From Sulfolobus tengchongensis (GTDB lineage: Archaea > Thermoproteota > Thermoprotei_A > Sulfolobales > Sulfolobaceae), in NCBI RefSeq assembly GCF_036967215.1, contig NZ_CP146016.1, forward strand, positions 2,543,337 through 2,607,336: a stretch of 64,000 nt of DNA, read 5' to 3'. This document shows, piece by piece, positions 18,669-27,433 of this stretch (position 1 is the first letter of the stretch; each line of letters opens with the position of its first letter). The notes below the pieces were generated by a model that was given only the letters and a program-made list of their open reading frames with translations, was not told the origin of the DNA and searched no databases. A program made the translations under genes and the position numbers.

Positions 18669-19292
18669 GTGAGATTTGAAGCAACAGTAGATTACTTACG
18701 TGGAATAGGTAAAAGATACCTTACTACAGAAGGTCATATTATTGAATTGGGAGAGTCTCTTGAAAAGGAACTATACTTAATAGGTATTTCGCCTAAACTC
18801 TTTGCTGAAGTTTTAGCAGATCTCATGGCACAAAAGGATGGGATGTATTCCTTTTTTGTTCCTGCTAAAAATATTAGTGAGGACTGTGCAAATGTTTTAA
18901 GGATATTTGAAATTTTAATCTCTACATATAATATCTCCAGGAAAATGTTAGTGGTAATCATAAGCGTTGAGGGGAATGCTCAAATAACCTTACTGAGGCC
19001 AGAACTTTATAATAACTTCTCTAAAGAACTAATGGCAGTTCTAACTAAGAAATATATCTGTCTAAAAATAACAATGCCATTCATTTACAGGTCTGTTGTT
19101 TTTGATACATTTAACTCTTTTAAAAAACTGTTTAATATTATATTCGAAGGAATAATAAAACTGAGTGGGAATACTTACATGGCAACAATAAGTAATGACA
19201 AAAAGGCACTGATCTGGAAGATAGATAGCACTAACATAGAGTATCTAAGTAATAATTTAATACCTTCAGAGCTACTAAGTTTAATAAGATAA
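18669..19292 (+). CDS. Uncharacterised protein, first gene of protease operon
   Basis: A 207-residue protein with no hydrophobic segment and no motif I can name. It has a mixed alpha/beta pattern (RKMLVVIISVEG, AQITLLRPEL, NTYMATISNDKKALIWKI). The GTG start lies about 29 nt after a TATA-like TATTTAAAAG (18635-18644), which fits a nearly leaderless transcript. It ends 3 bp before the M50 protease gene and so heads a run of six tightly packed genes up to 22.1 kb. Confidence 0.7.
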   Translation: MRFEATVDYLRGIGKRYLTTEGHIIELGESLEKELYLIGISPKLFAEVLADLMAQKDGMYSFFVPAKNISEDCANVLRIFEILISTYNISRKMLVVIISVEGNAQITLLRPELYNNFSKELMAVLTKKYICLKITMPFIYRSVVFDTFNSFKKLFNIIFEGIIKLSGNTYMATISNDKKALIWKIDSTNIEYLSNNLIPSELLSLIR

Positions 19293-19295
19293 AAT

Positions 19296-19910
19296 ATGTC
19301 GTGGGATATTAGGTACTTAGAGTGGAAATACGCTAATCTGAATGAAATACTAGCTTTTTTGCTTGCAGCATTGTCATTAGCAGTAGCCTATATACCATTT
19401 GCCTCGCCTATATTAATACTCATAAATCCATTAAGATTCGTAATAATTCCTTATGCAGTAGCGTTATTAGCTATAATACCACACGAAATAGGACACAGAC
19501 AAGCTGCAAGAAGATATGGATGTTTTTCGAGATTTACCTTAAGTTTTGTGGGATTTTGGACTACATTAATACTTAACTTAATTGGTAGTTTTATTGGTAT
19601 CCTAGTGTTCTTCGCTGGGTATACATCAATATCTTGCGGGTTCAGATTTAATAGGGATATAGAAGGGAGAACAGCACTTGCAGGGCCTCTTACCAATATA
19701 GTATTGGGCTTTATTGGGCTTATTGGAGAATCGATAATACATTATGGGTTAGCGTTAGCATTTTTCAGTGACTTAGCTAGATTTAACTTCTGGGTAGCAT
19801 TCTTCAACCTACTACCATTTTGGGTTCTAGATGGTTTAAAGATTTTTAGATGGAACATGATAATATGGTCTATATTGATAGTTTTAGCGTTTGCTCTGGT
19901 GTTTCTATAA
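19296..19910 (+). CDS. Site-2 protease-like intramembrane metalloprotease (M50)
   Basis: A 204-residue membrane protein with about six helices. The zinc motif HEIGH is at residues 63-67 within a helix (IIPHEIGHRQAARRYG) and the third ligand motif FFNLLPFWVLDGLKIF is near residues 168-183 (Asp in LDG). Together they define the S2P/M50 intramembrane protease family, which cuts membrane-anchored regulators or signal peptides. Its stop codon overlaps the rhomboid ATG by 1 nt (TAATG), so two membrane proteases are translationally coupled. Confidence 0.88.
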   Translation: MSWDIRYLEWKYANLNEILAFLLAALSLAVAYIPFASPILILINPLRFVIIPYAVALLAIIPHEIGHRQAARRYGCFSRFTLSFVGFWTTLILNLIGSFIGILVFFAGYTSISCGFRFNRDIEGRTALAGPLTNIVLGFIGLIGESIIHYGLALAFFSDLARFNFWVAFFNLLPFWVLDGLKIFRWNMIIWSILIVLAFALVFL

Positions 19911-20497
19911 TGGTTAGTAAATATAATTTAATAAAAAATATAATAGATATACCAACTTTTTTGTTAATGTTTTTTATAACGTTGGGATTTATAGTTGGTA
20001 TTGTAGCAACTTTTGTGAATAGTACTTCTATATATTATCTCGAGCAATTGAATTATCTAGTAATTAGAGGATATTATTATGAACTCGTCTCATCCATTTT
20101 TATAACAAATAGTATTATAGATTATATTTTCAATTTTATCGCATTATATGTAGTATACTTAATTTTCGGTGCAAAAGCTGGAAAACACGAATTTGGAATT
20201 TTTATTCTCTCAGGTATTTTAGGTAATGTACTTACGGTATTATTTTATGGTCCCTTTACTTTAAGTTCAGGGGCTTCTGGAGGGATATTTGGACTACTAA
20301 GTTACTATACATTTTATGATCTGCTGAACAGAGGTAATTTAGGGATTTATGGGTTATTATTTCTAGTGTCAGTCTTTGGAGTTAGTGACCTTTTATTTCC
20401 CAATGTGAACGTCATCGCACATATAGGCGGTATTTTAGGCGGTATTATATATGCTGGTACCTATTATCTTATAAGAGGAGGGAAAAGAATAAACTAA
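19910..20497 (+). CDS. Rhomboid-family intramembrane serine protease
   Basis: A 195-residue protein with about six helices. The catalytic serine motif is SSGASGGIFGL (GxSG, Ser123) and the catalytic His171 lies in IAHIGGILGG, giving the Ser-His dyad. The start is the ATG that overlaps the stop of the upstream M50 gene; a longer frame begins inside that gene and is not needed. The classic Asn/His of TM2 may be replaced by FNF (residues 74-76). The substrate is unknown. Confidence 0.88.
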   Translation: MVSKYNLIKNIIDIPTFLLMFFITLGFIVGIVATFVNSTSIYYLEQLNYLVIRGYYYELVSSIFITNSIIDYIFNFIALYVVYLIFGAKAGKHEFGIFILSGILGNVLTVLFYGPFTLSSGASGGIFGLLSYYTFYDLLNRGNLGIYGLLFLVSVFGVSDLLFPNVNVIAHIGGILGGIIYAGTYYLIRGGKRIN

Positions 20498-20499
20498 TT

Positions 20500-20661
20500 A
20501 TGATACTAATAGAAGAAATCTTGTTAATATTAGGTTTCTTGATGCTCCCATACGGTATATATGAAATTATAAAGAGCGAGGCAGATAAGACTGTTAAAAT
20601 AACTCTTATTGGAATCTCAATAGTTTTATTTGCAGTAGAAACAGTACTAGCAATGATATAA
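20500..20661 (+). CDS. Tiny two-helix membrane protein (53 aa)
   Basis: An ATG frame of 53 residues begins 2 bp after the rhomboid stop codon and ends in TAATG, overlapping the next gene's ATG by 1 nt. It has two hydrophobic helices ([18 protein letters not shown] and [19 protein letters not shown]) joined by a charged turn (KSEADKTVK). The exact fit into the operon makes it a confident real gene despite its size. It may be a partner or regulator of the neighbouring membrane proteases, which is inference from position only. Confidence 0.75.
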   Translation: MILIEEILLILGFLMLPYGIYEIIKSEADKTVKITLIGISIVLFAVETVLAMI

Positions 20662-21224
20662 TGATAATAATAGTAACTGGAACTCCAGGCGTTGGAAAAA
20701 CACTAGTTTCTAAGGAGATAGCAGCCAAATTCAATTTAACATATTTTCAGCTATCGCAATTTATAATTGAAAATAAACTCTACACAGAATATGATGAATT
20801 AAGGCAAAGTTATATAATAGATGAGGATAGGGTTAAGGAGGAATTAGGGAAAATTATTCAAAAAGGCAATTTTGTAATAGAAACCATCTATCCTTCTTTG
20901 GTATCTACGGCAGATATGGTTTTTGTCCTCAGAAAACATCCTTTATTGCTATACGATGAACTCAAAAAGCGGGGTTGGTCTGATCTAAAAGTAGCTGAGA
21001 ACGTTGAAGCCGAAATTTTGGGTGTAATCTCTCAAGAGGCTAAAGAGGTTTTTAACGGTAAGGTATGCGAAATAGATGTTACAAAATTAAGTACAGAACA
21101 AATTTTATATAAAATATCAAATAAACAGTGCAATGAGACAGTGGATTGGTTAACTGACTTAGAAGTGCAGAAGCTCTTAGAAAAATTAGATAATATTATT
21201 AGCTCCTACGAGAATGATATCTAG
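20661..21224 (+). CDS. Fap7/AK6-type adenylate kinase-like NTPase
   Basis: A 187-residue P-loop NTPase with Walker A GTPGVGKT (residues 7-14) and the AK6/Fap7-like order of motifs, including [16 protein letters not shown] and [11 protein letters not shown]. Fap7 homologs help late small-subunit ribosome maturation together with uS11 and show adenylate kinase activity. The usual D-x-H motif after the P-loop region is replaced by ETIYPS, so the subfamily call is moderate. The start overlaps the small membrane gene and the stop abuts the mrp start directly. Confidence 0.75.
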   Translation: MIIIVTGTPGVGKTLVSKEIAAKFNLTYFQLSQFIIENKLYTEYDELRQSYIIDEDRVKEELGKIIQKGNFVIETIYPSLVSTADMVFVLRKHPLLLYDELKKRGWSDLKVAENVEAEILGVISQEAKEVFNGKVCEIDVTKLSTEQILYKISNKQCNETVDWLTDLEVQKLLEKLDNIISSYENDI

Positions 21225-22115
21225 ATGAGCAATAATCCTTTTAGGATTCAAAATCCACAACCACAGCCTCAAAGACAGCCTCGTGACTTGAGAAAAGTTA
21301 ACCAACAAATTCAGATGGCAGATTTAAAAATACAGATGAAATTAAAAAATATAAAGTATAAAATTGGAGTTGTCAGCGGTAAAGGAGGCGTTGGAAAGTC
21401 ATTTGTCTCATCTAATTTAGCTATGGCTATAGCTGCGAGTGGAAGAAAAGTAGGTATAGTTGATGTAGATTTTCATGGGCCGTCAGTACCTAAAATGTTA
21501 GGGGTTAGAGGACAAATGTTAACCGCTGACGATAAAGGAATAAACCCGGTTGTAGGACCTTTTGGCATAAAGGTTGTTTCAATAGATTTCTTGTTACCAA
21601 GAGATGACACACCGGTAGTATGGAGAGGAGCGATAAAACACACTGCCATAAAGCAGTTTTTAGGAGATGTAAATTGGGGAGAATTAGATTATTTAATAAT
21701 AGACATGCCTCCCGGTACTGGAGATGAAGCATTATCAGTTGCCCAGTTAGTTCCAGGACTTACTGGTTTTGTAATAGTGACAATACCCTCAGAAGTATCT
21801 ACGCTAGCGGTTAAAAAATCCATAAATTTCGCCAGAACAGTGAATACAAAAATATTAGGTGTGATAGAGAATATGAGTTATTTTGTATGTCCTAGCGATG
21901 GGAAAGTATATTACATTTTTGGTGAAGGAAAAGGTAAAAAGATGGCAGAAGAAATGGGTGTAGATTTACTAGGTCAAGTTCCTCTTGATCCATCAATAGC
22001 CGAAGCAAATGATTCTGGAGAACCATTCTTCTTAAAACATCCAGACAGTCCAACCTCTAGAGAATTTCTAAGTATAGCCGATAAGGTAATTAAAATAGTA
22101 GAGTCGAATCAATGA
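21225..22115 (+). CDS. Mrp/ApbC/Nbp35-family Fe-S carrier ATPase
   Basis: A 296-residue MinD-like ATPase of the Mrp family, which binds and transfers Fe-S clusters. The deviant Walker A GKGGVGKS is at residues 52-59, switch regions VDVDFHGPSVPKMLG and LIIDMPPGTGDE follow, then the ENMSYF segment. The metal-binding CPxC motif is incomplete: here it reads YFVCPSDGK, so the second Cys is missing. The N-terminus is Pro/Gln-rich (NPQPQPQRQPRD). It directly follows the Fap7-like gene and closes the operon. Confidence 0.9.
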   Translation: MSNNPFRIQNPQPQPQRQPRDLRKVNQQIQMADLKIQMKLKNIKYKIGVVSGKGGVGKSFVSSNLAMAIAASGRKVGIVDVDFHGPSVPKMLGVRGQMLTADDKGINPVVGPFGIKVVSIDFLLPRDDTPVVWRGAIKHTAIKQFLGDVNWGELDYLIIDMPPGTGDEALSVAQLVPGLTGFVIVTIPSEVSTLAVKKSINFARTVNTKILGVIENMSYFVCPSDGKVYYIFGEGKGKKMAEEMGVDLLGQVPLDPSIAEANDSGEPFFLKHPDSPTSREFLSIADKVIKIVESNQ

Positions 22116-22327
22116 CTTTTACCTTTTACTCTAAAGTAAAATTTCTTCTCTTCATAAACTGGATACTTCTCAAGAACACCTTCTCTTACAAGATCCGCTA
22201 AGGCTTTTCTAAATTCGATTAAATTTATTTCCTCGCCCAGTTGAATTAGCTCTTCTCTTATCTGAATAGATGTTTTATCACCTTTTGAGAGAATTTCTAT
22301 TATTTTGCGTTTTAGCTCTTCACTCAT
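22109..22327 (-). CDS. Small winged-helix protein (72 aa)
   Basis: A 72-residue protein with a compact winged-helix pattern: three helices (KRKIIEILSKGDKTSIQIREEL, LIEFRKALADLVREGVLEKY in two parts) followed by a beta wing (KKFYFRVKGK). It is probably a DNA-binding protein or a small subunit of a nucleoprotein complex. It is convergent with and overlaps the mrp gene by 7 nt. No specific family is recognised. Confidence 0.65.
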   Translation of the reverse strand: MSEELKRKIIEILSKGDKTSIQIREELIQLGEEINLIEFRKALADLVREGVLEKYPVYEEKKFYFRVKGKSH

Positions 22328-22425
22328 GATATTATTTATTATATAAATGCAAATAAAAAATTGAGGGTTAATGAAGGAAAAACTTAAAAATAAAAAAATA
22401 TTAAATAAAGATTGGTGAAAGTTTA

Positions 22426-22776
22426 TTGAGTATTGAAATTAGCGAAAAAAGTTTTTTATTAAAGAGATTTCTAATAGTAGCCTACGGTTTATCAGAGGCA
22501 GATGTAGATGCGTTTGTAAAGATATTAGGTAGTAATACTGGCAAAGACGTAGATACGATAGCCGGCGAACTGGGAATAAGCAAAAGTAGAGCAAGTTTGA
22601 TATTGAAAAAATTAGCTGACGCAGGATTAGTAGAAAAGGAAAAAACTAGCGTAAGTAGAGGTGGAAGGCCTAAGTTTTTATATAGCGTAAAGAAGGATGA
22701 GCTTAAACAAAAGCTTCTTAGAAGAGCAGAAGAAACTTGTAAAGATTTACAAAGTATTATATCTTCTCTTCTTTAG
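22426..22776 (+). CDS. Winged-HTH transcription regulator (Lrs14/TrmB-like)
   Basis: A 116-residue DNA-binding protein. The helix-turn-helix is at about residues 40-65 ([19 protein letters not shown]), followed by a wing ([11 protein letters not shown]) and a C-terminal helix suited to dimerisation. Size and layout match small Sulfolobales regulators of the Lrs14/TrmB-like group. It uses a TTG start preceded by a Shine-Dalgarno GGTGA (22415-22419) at good spacing, so its mRNA has a leader. The 3' end overlaps the convergent cyclo-ligase gene by 30 nt. Confidence 0.7.
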   Translation: MSIEISEKSFLLKRFLIVAYGLSEADVDAFVKILGSNTGKDVDTIAGELGISKSRASLILKKLADAGLVEKEKTSVSRGGRPKFLYSVKKDELKQKLLRRAEETCKDLQSIISSLL

Positions 22777-23472
22777 ATATTCCTTTAAAAAGGGAGTATC
22801 TTCTATTTTTTGCCTAGATAAATATTCTAAATAAATTCCCTTTGGCTTCTCTCTTTTTCTATTAATCCTTATAATTCTTGTAGGTGTCGCAATTATGTCA
22901 ATTGGAACATCATAAGGCTCTACTGGAATCTCATCAACTATCTGAATGTCATGAACTGTTGTCGCAATCGGCGTGATTTCGTTTACCTTTCCTAATTCCC
23001 TCAATATCGCAAATTCTAACTCACTATACCCTTCGCCTTTACCGACTCTGTTTCCATTCAAATCCACAGCAACAGAACCGGCTACTATCAGGTCCACTTT
23101 GTCTATATCTTCCAGCTGAATTCTTATTCCGTATTTTGAAAATCCAGATATTCTAGCGGCTTTTGTAATATCAGAAACACTAATCTTATTTGGATCTAAC
23201 AAAAAGAAGTCCCCTCTCAGCCTAGGTGTAGGGACTAAAACCTTTTTCCCCTCTCTTAGAGCAATCTCCCTAATCTTATATTGAGGAGAATCAGGGTTCA
23301 CCTTAATAACTTCAGATTTCTGAAATTCTACGCATTTTGCTAAATTAAAGGCTGCCTTATCTGCACCTTTAAAGTTAGGTATTCGACCGTAAACTGGTCT
23401 AGGAAATAAGGCTATATTCTCATACTCTAATTTCTTCCATATCATCTGTCTAATTTCTTGCTTAGACAACAT
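22747..23472 (-). CDS. 5-formyltetrahydrofolate cyclo-ligase family protein
   Basis: A 241-residue protein of the MTHFS/5-FTHF cyclo-ligase fold, which recycles 5-formyl-tetrahydro(methano)pterins using ATP. Family features are [18 protein letters not shown] (about residues 77-94), [19 protein letters not shown] (143-161, the nucleotide loop) and [19 protein letters not shown] (about 182-200). I start it at the ATG at 23472; this overlaps the LysE-like gene by 11 nt, so the two are coupled. The substrate in Sulfolobales would be the local folate analogue. Confidence 0.82.
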   Translation of the reverse strand: MLSKQEIRQMIWKKLEYENIALFPRPVYGRIPNFKGADKAAFNLAKCVEFQKSEVIKVNPDSPQYKIREIALREGKKVLVPTPRLRGDFFLLDPNKISVSDITKAARISGFSKYGIRIQLEDIDKVDLIVAGSVAVDLNGNRVGKGEGYSELEFAILRELGKVNEITPIATTVHDIQIVDEIPVEPYDVPIDIIATPTRIIRINRKREKPKGIYLEYLSRQKIEDTPFLKEYLKKRRYNTL

Positions 23473-24028
23473 TAGAAATACCCTCGTATAATAGGTAAAT
23501 ACCAAATATCAACAGTATGATAGTTGAAATTATCTTTATATATTTCACATATTTGTTACCAAGTATATTTATAGCCTTAGGGAAAACAATAACCCAAATT
23601 ACAATACCCATAAAGAACCCTGGTATTATAGAAATTGAAAGGGATTTAATCATTGAAATCCCAACGCTAATCCACCAACTTATTTGATAAGGGTTCATTA
23701 AACCCATGGAAAGTCCTATGAAATAATTGCCACTGACGGATCTAGAAGGCATTTTAGACTTAAATGTTAAGTAGGCTAAGTATAACATAAATGCTCCTCC
23801 TATTATGTAGAGTATCTTTACTATATAATTTGGAATATACTCTTGAATGAAATAGGTAATTACAAAGAAGATCAAATCGGCCGTCATTGCTCCTGCTCCC
23901 ACACTACTTCCATGTAACCAGGATTTTGTAGACTCATTGGCAATCATAGCATTTATTGGACCAGGAGGAGCAGCCATAGATAGACCTAAAATAATTCCCA
24001 AACCTAAATAGAGGAGAAAATTCATCAA
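23462..24028 (-). CDS. LysE/RhtB-family exporter
   Basis: A 188-residue membrane protein with about six helices. The family signature near the N-terminus is [16 protein letters not shown] (residues 15-30), followed by a glycine-rich second helix and [16 protein letters not shown] (about residues 108-123). LysE-type exporters release amino acids or small cationic metabolites. It is coupled to the 5-FTHF cyclo-ligase gene and lies 6 bp after the DUF72 gene, so the three probably form one operon. The substrate is not predictable. Confidence 0.8.
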   Translation of the reverse strand: MMNFLLYLGLGIILGLSMAAPPGPINAMIANESTKSWLHGSSVGAGAMTADLIFFVITYFIQEYIPNYIVKILYIIGGAFMLYLAYLTFKSKMPSRSVSGNYFIGLSMGLMNPYQISWWISVGISMIKSLSISIIPGFFMGIVIWVIVFPKAINILGNKYVKYIKIISTIILLIFGIYLLYEGISNVV

Positions 24029-24034
24029 ATTAGT

Positions 24035-24757
24035 TTAGACACTAAGTATGCTTTTAAATTTTAATGCGTCTTCGAATGAATAAATATTATTAAAGAGAAC
24101 ATATATTATATCTTTATTTTCAGATAAAACATACTCCTTAAGTCTTTTTAGATCATCGTCAGTATATTTATATCTATAATTGACCTCCTCTTCTCCTAAA
24201 CCATGAAGCCTATAATATTTTATTTGTAGCTTATCTAAAGGTTTGTTTTTAAAGGGATCTACAACGTGAATTGCCCTTATCTCATCAAATATTTTACTTA
24301 GAGTCTCAAGATCAGAATACCATTCTCCCCTAGGCTCCCAGCCGTAAATAAATGATTTATCTAAGGTTCTGAAAAAATCTTTAAGATTCTTTATATTTTC
24401 TTCAGTTGGTCTGAAAGATGCTGGACTTTGAAATATTATGATTCGAGAACCTAAAAATCTAGCTTCATTCAGCGTAATTTCTAAAGCTTCCATAACCTCT
24501 TTCGTGGGTTTAAAGTAGCCGTAGTTTTCCACATTCCCAAATTTGTTTTTGGCTCTTCTATACGTAAATTTATTATAACTATGAGTAATTATCTGATTGG
24601 CTTTAATCGTTAATTCCACGTTATTCTTAGTTGAAAGATCTTTTAGTTTCGCCATTTTCTCCTCGCTTAAGAAATCATAAAATGTCTCCTGAACTTCCAG
24701 AACGTTAAAATAATTAAAATGTTTATAAGTAAAGCCACACGTACCTATTTTTATCAT
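24035..24757 (-). CDS. DUF72 (YecE-like) TIM-barrel protein
   Basis: A 240-residue DUF72 protein. The typical start MIKIGTCGFTYKHF is at residues 1-14, then FYDFLSEEKMAKL, later IIIFQSPASFRPTEENIKNL (about 120-139) and the C-terminal YYRLHGLGEE. The family adopts a TIM barrel and its function is unknown. The ATG at 24757 is right: the longer frame would run through the divergent promoter and neighbour, and the TATA box is 28 nt upstream. It shares that TATA region with the triple-HTH gene. Confidence 0.85.
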   Translation of the reverse strand: MIKIGTCGFTYKHFNYFNVLEVQETFYDFLSEEKMAKLKDLSTKNNVELTIKANQIITHSYNKFTYRRAKNKFGNVENYGYFKPTKEVMEALEITLNEARFLGSRIIIFQSPASFRPTEENIKNLKDFFRTLDKSFIYGWEPRGEWYSDLETLSKIFDEIRAIHVVDPFKNKPLDKLQIKYYRLHGLGEEEVNYRYKYTDDDLKRLKEYVLSENKDIIYVLFNNIYSFEDALKFKSILSV

Positions 24758-24780
24758 CTTACATAGATTTTGGGAAAAGA

Positions 24781-24790
24781 TTAATATAAT
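24781..24790. promoter_or_regulatory. Shared bidirectional TATA box (DUF72 / triple-HTH)
   Basis: TTAATATAAT reads as a plausible TATA box on both strands. Its centre (24785.5) is 28.5 nt from the minus-strand ATG at 24757 and 27.5 nt from the plus-strand GTG at 24813. The 55-bp gap has room for little else. Confidence 0.55.
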
Positions 24791-24812
24791 TGATTTAGAA
24801 TAAGGTTTTACC

Positions 24813-25265
24813 GTGGACGAAGAAGAGATTCTTGAAAAAGTTAAGAAGATGTATGAGAGTGGATTAAGTATTAGACAAATTGCCACACAATTAGGATTAA
24901 GTTACTCTAAGGTTCGTAGGTTATTGCTAAAAGCACAAGTTAATTTCAGAGGAAAAATCCCATCTGAAAAAGTACAAAAGATCTTAGAACTAGCTAGTCA
25001 GGGCTACAGTGCTAATAGAATAAGTAAAGAACTAAATATCAATTTTAACACAGTACTAAGAATACTTAAGAAGAATAACCTTGTTAAAAAGAGAAGAAAA
25101 TTGAATCAGAAGGAAATAGAGAAGATAAAAGAAGAATATGAGAAGGGAAATAGCATATATAGAATAGCTAAGCAATTAAATATTTCCACTAATCTAGTGG
25201 TGTATCACTTAAAGAAAATGGGATTATATAAGTCTATTCATGAATCTTCTTCCACATCTCACTAG
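24813..25265 (+). CDS. Triple helix-turn-helix protein
   Basis: A 150-residue basic protein built from three tandem homeodomain-like HTH units: residues 4-42 (SGLSIRQIATQLGLSYSKV), 50-89 (QGYSANRISKELNINFNTV) and 99-140 (KGNSIYRIAKQLNISTNLV). Each resembles the DNA-binding domain of resolvases and transposases, but there is no catalytic domain. It probably binds DNA at repeated sites or as an architectural factor. The GTG start lies 27.5 nt after a TATA box. The 3' end overlaps convergent trpS by 32 nt. Confidence 0.75.
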   Translation: MDEEEILEKVKKMYESGLSIRQIATQLGLSYSKVRRLLLKAQVNFRGKIPSEKVQKILELASQGYSANRISKELNINFNTVLRILKKNNLVKKRRKLNQKEIEKIKEEYEKGNSIYRIAKQLNISTNLVVYHLKKMGLYKSIHESSSTSH

Positions 25266-26376
25266 CCAATTTTCCATCGTATTTATATACATGTACAAGC
25301 TCTTTAGCCTCTTCTCTTTTCCTTCTATGTTCTTCTAAGAAATTATTTAACTTCTCTATTAATATCTGTTTCAGCTCACCCGTTAGCATTTTACCAGACC
25401 TATATTCTTCCTCAATCTCTGCAATTCTTTTGTCATCTTCCTCAAAGAAATAATACAGCCATTGAAAAGCTACGTCTATCTCGGGGTTACCTCCATACTT
25501 TCTATGTAACTCTATTGTGGGCTGACCTCCTGAAAATGCATATTTCATGATCTTTCTCTCCACGGTTTTAGGATCATCTACAAGATATATTGCAGTTTCT
25601 GGATTTGATGAACTCATTTTTCCTTCAGGGCCGGTGAGTGGTGGGAGGAACTTACTGTGTATTTGCGCAGCTTTATAATATCCTAAACTCTCCGCTATGT
25701 CTCTCTGCAATCTCCAATAAGGATCTTGGTCTATTCCTGCAGGTATAAGACATCTTCTTTTTTCGAACATAGTAGGGGCTATTTGCAAAGCTGGATAAAA
25801 TATAATCCCTATGTTTGAAGAAACGTCTAAACCGAATGTTGCCCTAACCTCAGAAAATGTTAGCTTCTTTGCAATTTTAATTGCGATAGGATACATGTTT
25901 CGTATATACTCTGTATCTTGAAAGATAAAGGTTTTATCTGGGTTAAAGCCAACTGCGATTATGTCTAAAATATTATCATAAGCCCAACTTCTAGTTTGAT
26001 CTAAGGTATACTCTGGATTTCTCATGAATTTTTCATCATCAGTTATTTCAATATACACGTTCACGTTAAACTTTTCTTGCAACCATTTTGTAAATATAAA
26101 AGGAATTAGGTGACCAATATGCATACCTAATGATGGGGCTCTTCCAGTGTATAAAAAGAAACCATTACCTTTCTCATAGTCATCCAAAATTAGATCTAGA
26201 TCTCGATGAGAGAAAAATATATTCCTTCTGAGCATTACGTGTAAATCCCCAACTATATTTTTCATCCTTTGTTTCAAACTCTCAGTAACCTTTTGAGTTC
26301 CGAATTGGATAATTAACTTATCATAATCTACCTTACCCTTAACTTCCCAAGGTGTAACAGTAAATTCATCTGGCAT
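25234..26376 (-). CDS. trpS: Tryptophanyl-tRNA synthetase
   Basis: A class I aminoacyl-tRNA synthetase charging tRNA-Trp. The 380-residue protein has the HIGH motif as MHIGH in RAPSLGMHIGHLIPF, the KMSKS motif as PEGKMSSSNP, and the archaeal/eukaryotic TrpRS N-terminal DEFTVTPWEVKG. I start it at the ATG at 26376 because a TATA box (ATATAAAA, 26399-26406 in plus-strand letters) is centred 26.5 nt upstream, giving a leaderless mRNA; the upstream ATG would lie inside the promoter. Confidence 0.95.
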   Translation of the reverse strand: MPDEFTVTPWEVKGKVDYDKLIIQFGTQKVTESLKQRMKNIVGDLHVMLRRNIFFSHRDLDLILDDYEKGNGFFLYTGRAPSLGMHIGHLIPFIFTKWLQEKFNVNVYIEITDDEKFMRNPEYTLDQTRSWAYDNILDIIAVGFNPDKTFIFQDTEYIRNMYPIAIKIAKKLTFSEVRATFGLDVSSNIGIIFYPALQIAPTMFEKRRCLIPAGIDQDPYWRLQRDIAESLGYYKAAQIHSKFLPPLTGPEGKMSSSNPETAIYLVDDPKTVERKIMKYAFSGGQPTIELHRKYGGNPEIDVAFQWLYYFFEEDDKRIAEIEEEYRSGKMLTGELKQILIEKLNNFLEEHRRKREEAKELVHVYKYDGKLASEMWKKIHE

Positions 26377-26398
26377 TGTACTATAAAAATACATGAAA

Positions 26399-26406
26399 AT
26401 ATAAAA
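26399..26406 (-). promoter_or_regulatory. TATA box of trpS
   Basis: Plus-strand ATATAAAA (TTTTATAT on the minus strand) is centred 26.5 nt before the trpS ATG at 26376. Confidence 0.55.
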
Positions 26407-26445
26407 GGTTAAAATTGAGGTGAAAAGAGAAATAAGAAGTTACGT

Positions 26446-27072
26446 TTATGTATTAGATTTGCTAGTCAGACCAGAACTAACTGGTAGATCTGGGAACTTC
26501 TCCTTCATTCTTTGCTCAGCCACAATTGAGGCTTCTTCTAATATCTTCCTTGCCTCTGGTGACGAGGCTGCTGCATAAGATCCCATACCGGTGAACTCTC
26601 CAGACTCAGTAACTATTTCTTGCAGCCCTTCTCCTAATTCAGTAAGCTCAAGCGACACTTCTGGCATTATACCCTTTAAAGCTGACTTTAATTCATTTAC
26701 TACACCCAATACAGGGATCAAGTTTACAAACACATCGCCCAATTCTGTTACAGTCTCTAACCTTAATTGTACTTGCTCTAACGCAATTTGCGTTGTTAAC
26801 AACTGTCTGGAAATTTTTCTAATTTCAGCTACTTCATTCGCGTACATAGCTGCCCTCTGTACATCTTTAGCCATTTGTGCTTCTACAACTCTCTCAAATA
26901 ATATTTTATCTCTTTCCTGCATTTTAGCAATGTAAGCGTCAAGTCTACTAATCATTGAACTAATTTTATAATGAGCGTTAACCAGTCTATATTTTAAAGG
27001 CTCATTAGAGCCTTTTACTTTAAATTTGTCTTGCCCGTTACCCCACATCTTTTGGAAATCTTTCCCGAGCAT
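26446..27072 (-). CDS. ESCRT-III-like CdvB paralog (CdvB1-type)
   Basis: A 208-residue, largely helical Snf7-fold protein. CdvB paralogs polymerise with CdvB and are remodelled by the ATPase CdvC during cell division and vesicle release in Sulfolobales. The basic N-terminal helix region ([16 protein letters not shown]), the long helix hairpin with [20 protein letters not shown] and the acidic [16 protein letters not shown] segment fit the family. It lacks the C-terminal broken winged helix of CdvB itself, so it is a CdvB1/2/3-type paralog. The start is the ATG at 27072; a TATA-like CTTATAAAG lies upstream near 27100. Confidence 0.85.
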   Translation of the reverse strand: MLGKDFQKMWGNGQDKFKVKGSNEPLKYRLVNAHYKISSMISRLDAYIAKMQERDKILFERVVEAQMAKDVQRAAMYANEVAEIRKISRQLLTTQIALEQVQLRLETVTELGDVFVNLIPVLGVVNELKSALKGIMPEVSLELTELGEGLQEIVTESGEFTGMGSYAAASSPEARKILEEASIVAEQRMKEKFPDLPVSSGLTSKSNT

Positions 27073-27160
27073 GGCTAATATATATCTTGCTCTGCTAACC
27101 TTTATAAGACCAAACACGTAGTGTGAAGAGTTTAAATTGTTAGAATCTAATATTAGTAAT

Positions 27161-27433
27161 ATGGCAAATGCGTTCATCAGAGAAGATGAAGATCCAGATT
27201 ATGATATAATTATATCGTCAAACAGCGTGGTAATATATTTGGATCTTAGGGGGAAAGAAATAGTATATGATAAAGTTAATATAAAGACTGATGGGAATAA
27301 AATTTATGTAACTGACTCGTCAGCTAATCGTTTAATTAAAATTATACCGTTACCTGCTAAAGTAGATCCATTAACCCTAACCTATAAATACAAGAATGGA
27401 ATATTTATACTTCAAGGTAATAAGATAAATTAA
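27161..27433 (+). CDS. Hsp20/alpha-crystallin-like domain protein
   Basis: A 90-residue protein whose pattern fits a small heat-shock-protein beta-sandwich: [43 protein letters not shown] and [12 protein letters not shown]. The GxL-type closing motif and IxI tail are not evident, so it may be a divergent chaperone-like domain. The ATG at 27161 lies 26.5 nt after TTTAAATT (27131-27138), supporting a leaderless start. Its stop abuts the alaX ATG, so the two are one operon. Confidence 0.65.
   Translation: MANAFIREDEDPDYDIIISSNSVVIYLDLRGKEIVYDKVNIKTDGNKIYVTDSSANRLIKIIPLPAKVDPLTLTYKYKNGIFILQGNKIN

Noticed and set aside
24758-24886. N-terminal extension of the DUF72 protein
   Set aside because: It would read through the shared promoter and into the divergent triple-HTH gene, and does not resemble the family.
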